From: Sphagnum compactum
Lineage: Eukaryota; Bryophyta; Sphagnopsida; Sphagnales
NCBI GenBank assembly: GCA_965153455.1
Contig: OZ234494.1
Span: forward strand, 10,602,001-10,666,000
Direction of reading: 5' to 3'
DNA length: 64,000 nt
The translations under genes were made by a program, and so were the position numbers. Positions 10,815 to 23,632 of the stretch are shown here, one piece after another; position 1 is the first letter of the stretch, and each line of letters starts with the position of its first letter. Under the pieces are notes generated by a model, which did not search any database, was not told where the DNA came from, and worked only from the letters and a program-made list of their open reading frames with translations.

Positions 10815-13797
10815 TTATGCAGCAACAGGTGTTTTGTAAGATGCCTTGTCCACTACTTCAGAAGCATATTGGCGAGCCCATGAATCATAATGAACAATCT
10901 CTTCAAGGGACGGTCTCAACACAATTTCTTCTCTGTGCTTGTCACATGTCTTCTCGATGACACTCACAATGTCCAAGTATCCAATTCTGCACCCATCCAA
11001 TCCAATTCATCTAAGTCACAAATCAACACAGGCAATGGGTTAGGGGGAAAGACAATTTGCAAATCTCTATTTCTGATTCATGGTTCTGGGAATTATGGGA
11101 CTATTCTCCAGTTTCAGCTTTTCATAAAGATACAAAAAATACCAGACAAACATAAAGCATGTTAAATATCTGACCCAAGTGCGAATACTCACTTCTCATC
11201 CAGGAAAAGCTCCACAGCCCGTTCATTTGCTGCACTGAGTACTCCAGTCATTGTCCCTCCAGCCCGACCAGCCGCATACGAAAGATCCATTGATGGGTAC
11301 TTGGCCCGATCAGGGACTTTGAAGGTTAAGTTCCCCATTCTGCACCCAACCACTAAATCCTTTTGAGCCAGCCAAATGCAAATTTGGTACCAGGACTTCT
11401 GTTTGTAGAAAATTTGTGGGAGTGTTCCAACTTCAGAGGATACCACAAGGACTATTGCAGAGGAAGATTTCTCACAATATCCTTTGCACAAATTCACATG
11501 AAAACCAAAGATTCAAACTTACTTGACAAAATCCAAGCGAGGCCATGTGACTTCAGAGCAGGGAATGCGTTCAGGCCATGACATGGTGTACAAAATGGGC
11601 AGACGCATGTCAGGCCACCCAAGCTGGGCAAGCACGGCTGAATCCTGTTGGCATGTTCAGCCCCAATTCAGGTTAACAGACCTCAACAATAACAGTATAT
11701 ACTGGTATGACAATTCCATTCTTCCCATGAAAGTGTGAGGAGGGGGCAGCTCGTACCTGTGTCTCAATCATTGAATGGATAATAGATTGAGGGTGGATAA
11801 CAATCTCAATGTCATCATACTCTGCACCAAAGAGATAATGAGCCTCTATCACCTCCAAACCCTGCCATGTAGAACACATGCCTGAGGAACATAAAGAAGA
11901 TCATGCTAGAACCTAATGCAGGCATCAACCCAGGGGTTCTGGGAGTAAAGATTTTTTTCTAAAAACCAACAATAGCATGAAGGACATGGTGAACTTGTGT
12001 TTCCCAGTGTCTGCATGACAAATAGAAGGAAGATAGACAAACAGTCTGACAGAACTAAAAGAATTTGCCTGCTTGCTTTAGCATTGTGGCAAAACAATGC
12101 TAAACCCTAAACTCTGAACAAAACTTGATTTGCAGTTTGGGCAAAAGAGAGACAGTGTTACCTTATTCATGAGCGTGGCAGAGTCCACTGTAATTTTCCG
12201 GCCCATGCTCCAGTTTGGGTGCTTCAAGGCATCTGCCACTTTGACCTCCTTCAACTTCTCAACCGGCCAATCCCTGAGAAATGTAGAAATGTGGCTTTCC
12301 TTTTTATCAACAACACAACAGGCTGTGGCAAATAAAACCCCAATTCCTAAGGCTCCTCTCAAGGTCTGTAGAGCTTCCAAGAGTCCTAAAACAGAAAATA
12401 TGAGAGAAAGAGAGAGCACACCTGAATGCACCACCAGAAGCCGTAAGAATAATACGCCGCAGACCACCTTCAGGCAGTCCTTGAATACACTGTTATTCAT
12501 ATAGAAATGTAAAAGATTAATGCAAGGTACAATCTCAACCTTTTCATATGCTGAACTGGAACAAAAAAGCATACCATGCTACTTGATGGAGATCTTGGTG
12601 CAGCTTTCCAAGCAGGTCAACGGAGATGGCACAATCTACAAAATTGCAGAAAAATGATATCCACTACAACAATTTGAAGGCAACATGACAATGAGTGCAG
12701 TCATAACCTTATGAGGGTCAGTCCTCACAACATACCAGACCATCACCTTCAACATGAATTAGCAGCGATCAGCTGCCATGACTACCCACTGACTTCAAAG
12801 CTTCTGACAGTGGGTGTGGATAGGTATATGATAATCTACCAAAAATTTCAAGCAAACCCTATAAAATCTGCATTCAGATTCAACAGAGATGGCACTATGT
12901 GTGCACCTGAAAGATGGCTGAATGCTCAGAGTCGGCAGGTAAAATCTTGATGCCATGCTTCCTTGCAAGAGGTAGCACATAGGGACCCCCTGCAATTAGG
13001 GTCTCCTTGTTTGCCAGCGCAATATCTTTTCCTGCTTCAATAGCTGCCACAGTCGGCTGCAAGGCATTCCCAACCCTCCCGGTCAGTGTTTGCTTATAGG
13101 ACCTACATGGACCTTCCAAAAGCAAGGGTACAGTGAGGTATGCTTGAAAGTGAGTAAGCATACCTTAAGGCCAGCACAGCCCACAATGCCTGTGACTACT
13201 GTTGCAGCCTCAGGATGCCTTGCCACCTGTAGTGCCAAAATCAGATTTCAGCTCATTACTCTGCTTTTGCTGGACCCATCTGGAGAAGCATCTCACACAA
13301 GAAAACTGCATAAGAAGCACAAACTTGCAGCATACCTCAATGATGCCTTCTTCACCAACCATGATTTCAGGCTTAGGGTACACATCAGCAATTGCATCCC
13401 TTAACTCAGCAACCAATGCCCCATTTCTTATAGCAACCAAACTTGGTTTGAACCTTTTCACCTACCATTACACAGAAACCACACATAAGTACCCTAAAAA
13501 ATAAGTTCACAAGCTGCAGAGAAAAACAACTGACCACATCAATCAATAGTATGCAGAACCCAAAGTTCATGATTTAGCTTACGACTGCAAAGGAGCTCCT
13601 ATCTCCTACCATCACAAATTAGGCTTTGGGGTCAAGGGAATGTTATCTAGCCCCTTCAATCAAGCATTCTCATCAGTGAGGATGCAAGATACCTGATCAG
13701 CAAGTAAGGTGACATTTGAACCAGCAGCTAATGCAACAACCTTGAACCTGTCAGGATTTTCTGCCACAATATCGAGTGTCTGTGACCAAAAATATAT

Positions 13798-13831
<34 letters not shown>

Positions 13832-14824
13832 TTGCAAGAAGGTTCAGCAAAAGAAAGTGTTGCAGCAATTCCAAAACCTGACTACATCAAGGAGCACATC
13901 AAGAATCCTATGAAGGCAACAAACATTTTTTTTCTTTTTGCACAAGCTTGCACCACATGAAATACAGTATTACCTGGGTTCCAATCGAGCCTGTTGAACC
14001 AATTAGAGAAATGGGTTTTGGGCCATTTCGTTTTACAACCTCTTCCGCAACAGCCCTGCCAGGCCATGCTGGTGGAGGACCATTTGAGGAGGAGGAGGAG
14101 CCATGGACAGAGCACTGCACAGATTGTGTAGAGACTTTCATCTCGAATGCAGCAGCCCCCCTCTTGCTATGCTGACCTGAAATTCAACCTCCCAATCCAT
14201 GTGCTGGTAAGATGTATCATCAACTCAAGATGCTACCTAGTCTTTCTTCCTCGCTGTTGTCCTCTTTGTCCCATGAGAATTTCTCTATCAGAATTTATCA
14301 ATGCACATCTTTGTGAAGAGAAGCTTGAACAAACAACCAGCAACCAAAAACTGTTTGAGCACCAGTTCCCATTCCGTTGTCATCTTTTTCAACTAACCTT
14401 GCCCTGCTAATTCTTGTCCTCATTTTATCCATTATCTTACAAATCATTCAAAAGAATGAGAAACAAAGTACCTTGGAGCCTGCAGCCAGCAAACATGGAC
14501 ACATCAGAGAAGCCTAACCCTGCTGCTGTCTCACTCTGCTCATGACCCACCACCCAAAAACAAAACAAAAAACCCAACGACACTCTCCCATCAGACAACA
14601 AGAACTGAAACAAAAGGGTGAACTTATTCATTCCTACTAAACAAACCCAAAAACAAACTCACCCAAAATTCTGTCTGTAAAAGAAACACCCCCATATCAT
14701 TGCCACACACACACACAATTCACCGCTTTCAACAGACAGAGAATTCACTCACAGAGGCTCTGGAAGAGATGGTGAAAGGTCCCGTGCCGGTAAGTCCTGC
14801 CATAGCTGCAACTTTCAACGCCAT
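10815..14824 (-). CDS. DXR: 1-deoxy-D-xylulose 5-phosphate reductoisomerase, chloroplastic (13 exons)
   Basis: Catalyses NADPH-dependent conversion of deoxyxylulose 5-phosphate to methylerythritol 4-phosphate, the committed step of plastid isoprenoid synthesis. Minus-strand exons: 14824-14753, 14535-14472, 14176-13974, 13779-13693, 13461-13336, 13226-13164, 13056-12907, 12489-12422, 12273-12162, 11861-11757, 11644-11523, 11339-11193, 10986-10815. All junctions are GT-AG and in phase, giving 496 residues (plant DXRs are about 470-480). Visible motifs: N-terminal MALKV plus a Ser/Ala/Gly-rich transit region; [10 protein letters not shown] at about 80-89; NADPH-binding GSTGSIGTQ at 105-113; metal-binding [12 protein letters not shown] with D247 and E249; ASGGAFR at 272-278; [19 protein letters not shown] with E318. 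All catalytic residues are present. The first two exons encode only the transit peptide and are the least certain; exon 2 was set by phase and by resemblance to plant transit regions. Confidence 0.93.
13800..13829. repeat. AG microsatellite in a DXR intron
   Basis: About 14 AG units lie in the intron between DXR exons 3 and 4, close to the exon 4 acceptor. On the transcribed strand this is a CT tract, so it could add to the local pyrimidine content. Confidence 0.85.
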
Positions 14825-14851
14825 GACTCCCTCCGGCGCGCAGCTTACAAG

Positions 14852-14876
14852 CTTCTTCTTCTTCTTCTTCTTCTTC
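14852..14876. repeat. CTT/GAA microsatellite in the DXR 5' leader
   Basis: Eight CTT units on the plus strand (GAA on the DXR sense strand) end about 27 bases upstream of the DXR ATG. They probably lie in its 5' untranslated region. GA-rich leaders are common in plants. Confidence 0.8.
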
Positions 14877-15170
14877 CAACTTCCAAAAAAACTTCTACCA
14901 AACCGCACACAAAAGAAAGAGCTGTAATGATCCTGACCACTTTGGAGCACCGAAGAAATCCCTCCAAGTCAGAGAGACAAAAAGAGTGGGGCCCAAAATC
15001 CTTGTATCCGATTGCACCCCCCGCCCCCACACACACAAGTGCAAAGGAGAAGAGGAAGCTCCAGGACTCCAAGAGCTTCAAAACTCCGGAGCAAAGAGAA
15101 AGCCCAAAAACACACACACACGTCCAAAAAGCAAAAGGAAACCAAAAAGGCGACGAAAACACAAGGCGCA
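14877..15170 (-). promoter_or_regulatory. Probable DXR 5' leader and proximal promoter
   Basis: This non-repetitive stretch separates the DXR start from the duplicated repeat block that begins near 15172. By position it should hold the transcription start. I saw no TATA box convincing enough to place one. Confidence 0.4.
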
Positions 15171-15171
15171 A

Positions 15172-15312
15172 AATGAGCACCGAATCTCTAAACTGGGGAT
15201 GGAAATCGGATGTGGGTATCTTATTGGGCGGAGTGTCTGTCCGTTTGCTGCTAAACTTCGGAGCAATAAGTCATTTTTCATCCACGAGAAGGGGCCCAAA
15301 TATCCATCTATG
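15172..15312. repeat. Left copy of a ~145-bp direct duplication
   Basis: Begins AATGAGCACCGAATCTCTAA and continues through GTTTGCTGCTAAA and GAGCAATAAGT to a TTTTCATCCACGAGAAG block. The right copy, at about 15732-15890, has the same blocks in the same order with substitutions and small insertions. The pair brackets the 56-bp tandem array. Confidence 0.8.
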
Positions 15313-15371
15313 AAACTTAAATTAGTCGCATACCGGAGCAAACAAATCTTTGGGGCTACTAAATATCATCT

Positions 15372-15690
15372 ATGAAAGTAGTTAGCCAAATGAAAGTCAA
15401 TTTGCTTTGGGGCTCCTAATTTTCATCCATAGATGCATAGTCACATGAAAATGTTAATTTGCTAAAGAGCTCTGATTTTCATCCATTTATGCATAGTCAC
15501 GTTAAAAGTTAATTTGCTTTGGGGATCCTAATTTTCATCCATTTATGCATAGTCACATGAAAAGCAAATTTGCTTTGGGGCTCCTAATTTTCATCCATTT
15601 ATGCATAGTCACATGGAAAGCAAATTTGCTTTGGGGCTCCTAATTTTCATCCATTTATGCATAGTCACAAGAAAGTAAAAAGCTTTGGGC
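15372..15690. repeat. 56-bp tandem array, about five units
   Basis: The motif CATCCATTTATGCATAGTCAC recurs at 15424, 15480, 15536, 15592 and 15648, a constant spacing of 56 bp. Between recurrences the text is CAAATTTGCTTTGGGGCTCC or close variants. The later units are nearly identical, so the array is young or homogenised. It lies 0.55-0.85 kb upstream of the DXR start codon. Confidence 0.92.
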
Positions 15691-15731
15691 CTAAATTTAT
15701 CATCTATGAGGAGGCCCCCTTATCATCCATA

Positions 15732-15890
15732 ATGAGCACTGAATCTCTAAATCAGGGTTGGAAATGGGGATGTTGGCAAATCCTTATTGGACAGACTGAG
15801 TGTCTGTTTGCTAGCTTGCTGCTAAATATAGGAGAAATAAGTAAGTTTTCATCCATGAGAAGTAGGGGGGCCAAAAATCATCTATGGGCT
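15732..15890. repeat. Right copy of the ~145-bp direct duplication
   Basis: Begins AATGAGCACTGAATCTCTAA and shares the ordered blocks of the left copy at 15172-15312, with an insertion near GACAGACTGAGTGTCTG. It ends in the same TTTTCATCCATGAGAAG block. Together with the left copy and the array, it forms a composite repeat. Confidence 0.8.
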
Positions 15891-16004
15891 AGATATCATC
15901 CATAATGAGGGTGTCTCGAGCTAGCTGTATGTAGGCGTGAGATTTGGATGTGTAACATCCATTAGGGAGGATGCCCTCCATTTTAGAAAGGGCTTCTGGG
16001 TTGG

Positions 16005-16046
16005 GGATATCATCCATGATGAAGTTATATATCATGGATGATATCC
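16005..16046. repeat. Perfect 16-bp inverted repeat with 10-nt loop
   Basis: GGATATCATCCATGAT (16005-16020) and its exact complement ATCATGGATGATATCC (16031-16046) flank GAAGTTATAT. The arm sequence echoes the CATCCAT words scattered through the repeat block just upstream. Confidence 0.9.
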
Positions 16047-16544
16047 ATGATTTTAGGCTAGACAGGTTGTTTGTCAGGGTACGTAGGTCGTCGCTGATTG
16101 GCTGCATTGGATGCTCTGCGGTTGCTTAGATATGGATTGGATGGCTCAGATCTCACGTTTGATTTCCACGACCATCGTGCGGTTGTGCAAGAATGCGACG
16201 GATGCCGTCGGATCCAGTTTTTTTTTTGGGGTTTCTCTTTATTAACGGTGGAACGCCAACCTGCGGTCAAAACAACAGCGACCTTCCGATCCGGGTTATC
16301 TGACGGCTAGGATTTATAATAGTAGATATGAAAAGGAGAAGCTAAAATGAGTTCTTAATTTATTTTTTATTTTTAAAAAAAAGACTGGCCACAAAATGCA
16401 TTGACTGTTGACCAACTGTTTTTAAGCCCGGAATAATCCTGGCCCTTGGTTTCCGGAATTTTCAAAGATCCTGACCGAGGTGGTGGCGCGGTCAAGGTCT
16501 TGGGGGAACGTGAAATTGTAGAGGCCCCAAATTTTTAGGGTCAT

Positions 16545-16680
16545 GTTAAAAACATGTGCCCAAAAAATCTTACCAAAAAGTAGATGTTTAAAAGCATGTA
16601 ACCCAAAAAATCTTACCAAAAAGTAGATGTTTAAAAGCATGTGACCCAAAAAATCTTAGAAAAAAAGTAGATTAGAAGTA
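16545..16680. repeat. 43-bp tandem repeat, about three units
   Basis: CATGTGCCC/CATGTAACCC/CATGTGACCC, each followed by AAAAAATCTTA and AAAAGTAGAT, recurs at about 16553, 16595 and 16638. It is a simple minisatellite in intergenic DNA. Confidence 0.85.
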
Positions 16681-16929
16681 CCCTTGTACTAGTGTTGTTT
16701 TTACACAAGTACCTATTTTAGTGTTATTTTGACACGAGCACCTACTTTGGTTTTTCGTTGTGTGCCCGAAGAAAATCCAAGTTCACTACGACATGCCCTA
16801 TTTGAAAATTTTCAGTTTTGGGATGTGTAAAATTATATAAGGAAGGGTTTGTAAAACATTAGGCATTTTATCCAATTACATAATAATTGATACACAACTA
16901 ACTTGAGATTTATTCATTCAAGGAAATTT

Positions 16930-17170
16930 GTGATGTAGGGAGAGCTACAATCATCCATAAAGATGATTTAGCTAGATTTGGCGATAAGAAAAAGAATTCT
17001 TAAAAAAAACATTTTTATAATTTTGGCTACTTGTTGCAACTTAGCATAGAATATGGTGATTTTTTAATTATACATTTATTTTCAGAATTTGGCAACTAGA
17101 AAACTCAAAAAACGCAAAAATTTCACCAATTTGAAAAATAAATCACCATTTTGTAAAATTCACCCGAAAA
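16930..17170. repeat. Dispersed repeat family R1, copy A
   Basis: Carries CAATCATCCATAAAGATGATTTAGC, then AGATTTGGCGATAAG, TTTGGCTACTTG and AATTTGGCAACTAGAAAAC. Related text occurs at about 22840-23080, 27680-27870, 43930-44260 and 52080-52215. I know no named family to assign it to; a short non-autonomous element is likely. Confidence 0.55.
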
Positions 17171-20100
17171 AAACCCCTAGATATATTATATCATGTTTCC
17201 TTGTAGTGCTACTTGCATTTACAATTCTTCCTCCTCCCCCTCCTTTGGTACTAAATGGTTTATAAATAGTTTGGCAATTGGTTGTCCAACAAAAATTGTT
17301 CCAATGTTCTTAGAAGAGTTGGACGTCCAAAACATCATAACAATATTAAATTGCCAAACATCCTTCTTATGCCTTAGAACATTAAATGAGATTTTAAAAA
17401 ATCTATGCATAACACATGTATTGAAAATTTTCAATTAAAAATGTGATGCAATAATTAAAATATATTAGGACAAACCCTTCAACTATGTACATATAACTTC
17501 ACATTTAGAAGCCCAATATTTCGAATGTTTGTTAATGTGATTATGCACATATGAATAATGTTTTCCCTTCAAGTCTTTTTTTGCATCCCTAGCTATTACC
17601 GACCTATTCTTGAAAACAATGAATTCCCAAGATTTTCATCACAAATATAATAATAATAAAAATAAATCCCCTAAGTGATGACACATATTATGCACCTTGT
17701 AACTTATATATTTTACTATTCCTATGCACCCCAACTTCTATGTGTTGAAACTCTTAAGCTTCTCATGGTTTGGGTAGTCAAAAGGTGAACCCTAGGAAAA
17801 AAAAAATGCCTCCTTTCAAACCTAAAGATAGCCTAGCACCATTTTTAATAGATTATTTAGCAAAATGGTGCCATAATAGCCTTGAAAATATGATATTATT
17901 ATATCGGTTGTATGAATCCTTGTCAATAACAGACAACAAAAATAAATTTGAGTTTTTGGATTTGCCATAATTCTTTTGTTGTGTCCATGGACATATTTTA
18001 TATTATAGATTTTGGGATGTGTTTCAATTTTTTCATTGATCAATTTGTCGTTCAAGATGTAGGATGCAAAAAAATTGTGTAGTAAAAATAAACCAACATA
18101 GTACCTTGGCAACTTTGACACATTCTATTGAATATTTAATTATGTTGAAATGTGATGTTTTAAATCAAAATATTCTTGAAGATTCAAGATTTTCCTTCAC
18201 CAAAAAAGATTGTTTGAATTTTTTGAAATATATATATATATATAATGGAAAAATTGTTAATGTACTATGATATACAATCTTACTCAAGCTCCATGCTACT
18301 ACACGTTACTAGTGATGATTAAATGATGAAAAAATGAAGGTTTTTTTGTGGAAATCAAGTTCTATTCAAGTGAAAAAAAATTGTTACGTTGGATGTTATA
18401 ACAAGTAGTTTGGTAATGTATTGGTTAAACCAAATGTTCAATCGGATTTTGCAATAGTCAATAGAAAGAAAAAAACATTTGCAAATGTAGTTCACAATAT
18501 GAGAAAATCAATCTATTTAATCAAATGTTTGAATTTTTTTTATAAAATAATCGTGTGTAATAATCAAGAGCTATAAAAGTCAATAAGTTAACCTCCAAAA
18601 AAAATAGAATTCCAACATCACATTTTAAAAAGACCATTTCAATTGGTAATTAGATGAACTTATACAAGTTTGGACAAAATAGTATCATGATAAAAATCAT
18701 ACCACTTTCCCAATTGTGGGTCTTTTGGTGGGGATGCAGGTTTTCAATATTTCAATCTAATTAATGTAAATAGATGAGTCATATTTATAAACACAATTTT
18801 TCAAGTGACTTTTTAAAGTTCTCCTTAAGTAAACAATATACACATGAAAACATATCATTAGATGGTCAAACAACTTGAATTCAATTAAAGGTAACACACT
18901 TTATTTTCCATCTCATAATCTTATTTATATATTGTTTTACTTTGACACCAAAGACCAATATATTAATGAGAAAATCACCAATAAAAAATAAAACCTCAAT
19001 ATTAACATCTATATCCTTAACATGCCTTTTTTTAAATCAAAGATATATAGAAAATATAACCTTAATATACCCTTGATACACCTTTATAAATATATTAATA
19101 ATACATGCATAAGATATTTTTAATATTTTTCAAATATACATTTAAAACACCTTTGATATAATAATAGACATATACTTTTCAACAAATTCCTAATACACCT
19201 AGGCATACCACTGGGGGTTATGTCCACACCCTAGTGGAGCAACTAAGTGGTTCCATTTGTAATTAATGGGACGTATAGTGTTGATTATGAATGAAAATAA
19301 TCTTAAAAGGTGGATGAAGAAGTTGATAGTTGCAAATGTAATTGTAAAATAGTTGCAAAAATTATCAAGGGTCAAAAATAGTTGCAAAGATGATTAGAGC
19401 TAATTGCAAATGACAATTAGTTGCACATAGTTGCAAATGCATTGGTTGCATTTTGGGGCATTTTTTCTAAAGTCTCCATCAAAACACTCAAATCTATTTC
19501 AGGAAGCCTTTTTCCCTTTTTTCTTGGATGGAAGATCCCCTACTTCATTTGCATCAACGATGTTTTCTAGTAAGTCAAGGAGGTCTTGTTTTCTTCATTT
19601 ATTTTTCTTCCTTTATTTTGGTCCTAGATATTTGTCCTCCTATGGTTTAATTTTATTTCCAACTTCTTTTTGGATTTTTTTCACAACACTTTTGGTTATG
19701 GTTGAATTTGATTGTTTAGATTCATGACTAATTGGATTATTTTATAGATTTGCAATCAAATTTGAACCATCAAATTGGAAAATCATGATGAACATTTTAT
19801 TCATGGTTGAACAAAATACACGGATGCATAAAAGACACCATCAAAAAGACAATTCACAAATTAACCTCATCTGAATGCCATTCCTGACCATTGCAATTAC
19901 TTGAAAAAATTACTTATGTAAAATAAGAAGATTCACAACACATGTTACTTATCCATTTTCTACAAAACTTGTTTCGAAAACCCATTCACCATATATTTAG
20001 TGATAATTGGTAACATACACCCAAGCCCATCATGGACAATGTTGTAATTAAAAACCACAACATTTCGATGATGTAACTAACTCAAAATGGAGACCTCCTT

Positions 20101-22640
20101 CCATCAATCTACAACTTGCCTAGATCCCAAGAAATGTTTTATTAGTTTCCTACTCCCCCCCCTAAAGACATGACATAACAATATAAACATGTTTTCCAAT
20201 TTGCAAATCCATACATTTCCAATTATTTCAAGACATACACACATTACGTCAAAACGTGGGTTGTGGCATATATTACTACACATATTATTGTGTTTGTGGT
20301 AATATAGGTCACATATTATTACATGATTATGTAATAAAATTGGTCGTGTGGCTTATGCCACTAGTAATAATTTTTGCCATTAATCATGTGACTTTTATTA
20401 CTACCACGACTTTTATTACTACAATCAAAAAATATAATTTAATAAAAGATATTTATCAACTTATGAAATGTAGACACGTGTTCAAACATAATAAAACCAC
20501 ATTGACAATCTAGCTATATACTTATTAACATAGCTTATGAACCTTTTCTAGGTTAAAACCCTAACTAACAACCTAGGCTAGCCTACCAAATTAGGTAACC
20601 TAAGCTTAAATAGCTTAGAAACTTAAGCTATAAGCTTAGTAGGTAGGTAAGTAGGCCTAAGTAGGTAAGTAAGTAGGATCCTACTTATTTTTTTCGTCAC
20701 AAACCTTTTTAATTGGCTCATCACAAATTATATTTGCACTTTGAATGTATTTAGTGCATGTATTGTGTGTAAACTAATATTTTTTCATCTAGTCATATAA
20801 TTTAAAAAGTTGAATTTGTTGACCAAGGATATATTGAATAAATTTAATGAAATGGAAACTTTCCAACATTATCTCACATCATCTGTTGTTTCATACAAAA
20901 GTAGCCAACTTTAATAATTACATTTTTTCGTACTTTGTTCAAATGGGAAAAAAAATTTATTCTTACAGATTTTTCCAAGATGCACACGTGTATACATCTT
21001 TTTATTTATATAAAAAAGTAATTTGACTAAAAATGCATTTGAATCTTCACTATTTCATACATTTGAATAACAATAATGTTTGGAAAAAAAATCTTTTTTT
21101 TTCATAAAATAATTTGTAAATAAACCTATTTTAAATCAACATGGAATATTTTTGGGATTAAAAAAATTAAATATTAGATTTCCCACCTTTTAAAAATATA
21201 ATAAATCAATAGAAATTGTATAAATGTTATGTTATATTGTGTACATAAACCTTTAATCAATATTGTAACTCCCATAGACCATCATCAAGGTCATTGATGT
21301 TGATGGGTATCTTCACATGACTTTCCATTAGGTCCAAATAAATCTCATATGGATGGTGAATAGTATCAAATTACCTATAAACCCTAAGAAATTGCTTCTA
21401 TTTCAACATCACCCACCCATAACATAAACAAGTGGATCAACACCTGTTAAACAAAACAATACTAAAGGGAATAAGATGTCACCCTTAACCATCAAACACA
21501 ATGATATTCCCACCACTCTTGTCACCATTGAAAGGCATTGTGTAAAATGTGGTTTAATTAACAGTAGGATCGTTGTTGCAAGTAATAATACCTGACTGCT
21601 TTTGTCAGCCATGCCACCATGGAACATCTAATCAACATTTCCTTTGAGAAAGCTCATGCATTTCTTTACACAAGTTAGCAAAATCCTTCAACTTTTTCCA
21701 TGTTTTCCAAGCCTAAAACAAAATTTCAAAAACAACAATTCCTTTCTATCTAGGGAAAATGAATAAACCTAAAAGACACCAACTTGATACTTCTACAATC
21801 CATTCCCATATATCTCTAACCCACGAGTGAAAAGTTTTTCCATCTTGTTGCCGATACAACTTCACCATGTGCATTGAAAACGCAACATATTTCTTGCATC
21901 TATTGTGCATTTTCAACCATATTTGTTCAAGTTCAACAATTGGTTATTATTATTATTATTTTTTAGGCCAATTTAGCTCCATTTCTCCAAGTGTGACAAA
22001 GCTAACTATAACACAACAAATACATAGAAAGAAATCCTAAGATTTTAGGAAACCATGTCTAGTCTCTTTCTTTTAATCTATTTAAGCCTTAAGGTTGGTT
22101 CCCAATTACAAACCTTGAAATCCTTCTTGGAAAAAAGAAAGAGGCATAGTCGGTGAACATATTGCTATCACTCCACACAAAGTCAAAATGTCTAGCATCC
22201 TATTTCTTTCAAAATGTAACATCTCTTCTTCAATGAAAACCCTAAATGAAAGCATGATGATTTCTTGTTTTCTTCACCCTTTCTTTGTATGTTATTTGTC
22301 TTGCAATCGACAAGTCTAACACAACATGCAAAACCTTCAAACCCATAGGCATGTAAGTCAGCTATGATGATCCAGTTGTAATAGCTCACATAGAAAGGAA
22401 GGCGAGAGGAAGATAAAGAACAAGATACAAACATACCAAAAAAATAAAAAAATAAAATTCAAAATGGAATTCCATTTATGACAAATTATAATCCATATTG
22501 ATTTTGAAATTGTCGTAATGACGATCACCAAAATACCCATCCTACCTAAACCGAGTAATTACTTCGAGAAATTGTAAATATCATTAGAATTATTGTAAGA
22601 TAGACATTCTCTTGGTAAAAATCACTTCTTTACACAAGGG
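17171..22640. other. AT-rich intergenic desert
   Basis: No protein or RNA gene is supportable. Visible features are minor: an AT run at 18228-18243, a cluster of TAGTTGCA words at 19325-19450, and a patch rich in AGGT/CTTA words at 20520-20690 that resembles the larger degenerate block at 47.1-48.0 kb. Open frames here lack recognisable motifs. Confidence 0.5.
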
Positions 22641-22803
22641 GTTTGTTGAAATGGAGTGCAAAAGGGGCCTTAGTCTAAAAAGGCTTTTAGACATGAGGGA
22701 AAGAGGCCACAATTCAAAGGGCAGGGGTCTTAGCTATGAGGCAACCTTTGTTTTTATTGGCAAAATTTCACAAAAAATAAATTTAAAATATAAATAAATA
22801 AAT

Positions 22804-22807
22804 AAAG

Positions 22808-22836
<29 letters not shown>
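22804..22836. repeat. AT dinucleotide microsatellite
   Basis: About 15 uninterrupted AT units immediately upstream of R1 copy B. Confidence 0.85.
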
Positions 22837-22838
<2 letters not shown>

Positions 22839-22839
22839 G

Positions 22840-23080
22840 TGAAGTAAATTTTTAGTGTTTCAATCACCATAAATGAGAAAAAGTAAAATTTCCATATTTT
22901 TAAATATTATTTTTTCAGGTAGTGAAAAATGTAAAGAAATTATTAAAGGTTTATGCTTCACATTTCATTTATAACCAAATTTGGTTAAATATTTTAAAAG
23001 ACAATTGTTATTTTTTCTACATCTTCTTATGGATGATCACCACTTTTTGGCTGCATTAAAAAATACACTAATTTTGTTTT
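22840..23080. repeat. Dispersed repeat family R1, copy B
   Basis: Contains TATAACCAAATTTGGTTAAAT followed by TTTTTCTACATCTTCTTATGGATGATCACCAC. It shares the core (AGCCAAATTTGGCT and the CATCCAT/ATGGATG block) with copies A, C and D. Copies B and D run in one direction, A and C in the other. Confidence 0.55.
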
Positions 23081-23279
23081 TGGTGAAAACCTTTTTTGTT
23101 TTCGGAAAAATATTGCAATCTGGTGACTAATAAAAAGAAGTTTTTTTTGGGGGAAAAATTGAGTTTAATAAAAGATGTAAAAAAATGGAATAACTTTTTC
23201 TCAAAATTTGGAAAAAGGAAACAATTTCGAAACCACAAAATTTTTGGGGGGGGGGGGAGAAACCGGTTAGTTGCGAGGG

Positions 23280-23410
23280 AGTGTAAACGAGGGCGGTGGA
23301 CGCTCAGTCTAAAAGGGACCCTTAGCTATGAGGGAGTGTAGAATGGAGGGGCCGACCTTAGCAGAAAGGGAGCATTGGGGACCGGCCTTAGCTGTGAGGC
23401 TGGGATGTGC
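23280..23410 (+). repeat. CTTAGCTATGAGG-type short repeats upstream of PheRS
   Basis: CTTAGCTATGAGGGAG, CCTTAGCAGAAAGGGAG and CCTTAGCTGTGAGGCTG follow one another, and the same word with an AGTCTAAAAAGG prefix occurs at about 22670-22745. They form a small, partly duplicated GC-richer block 0.2-0.35 kb upstream of the synthetase start. They may be promoter sequence or a repeat fragment. Confidence 0.45.
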
Positions 23411-23632
23411 TAAGCGGCACATGTGGGAGAATGATGCACGTTGCACGCAGAATGCCACAAGATTGATGCAATTCGCACAAACAAAAAATAAAAACCCTGA
23501 ATTGCTCGCTCGCACAGTGCCTTGGCTTTCATGGCAGCAAAGAAAGGGATTGCAATCTTTGGGTTCTTGCATAAAGAACAAACTTGAAACCATCGCTTGA
23601 AGCTAGTGTTTGTAAGGAAGGAAGGCGATGGA

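Noticed and set aside
12078-12572. 164-residue minus-strand open frame read as one protein
   Set aside because: It merges two DXR exons with the intron between them; GT-AG junctions and the DXR family alignment remove the intervening text.
15372-15690. CRISPR-like regular spacing of a 21-bp word
   Set aside because: The intervening sequences are nearly identical rather than unique spacers, so it is an ordinary tandem repeat in a plant nuclear genome.
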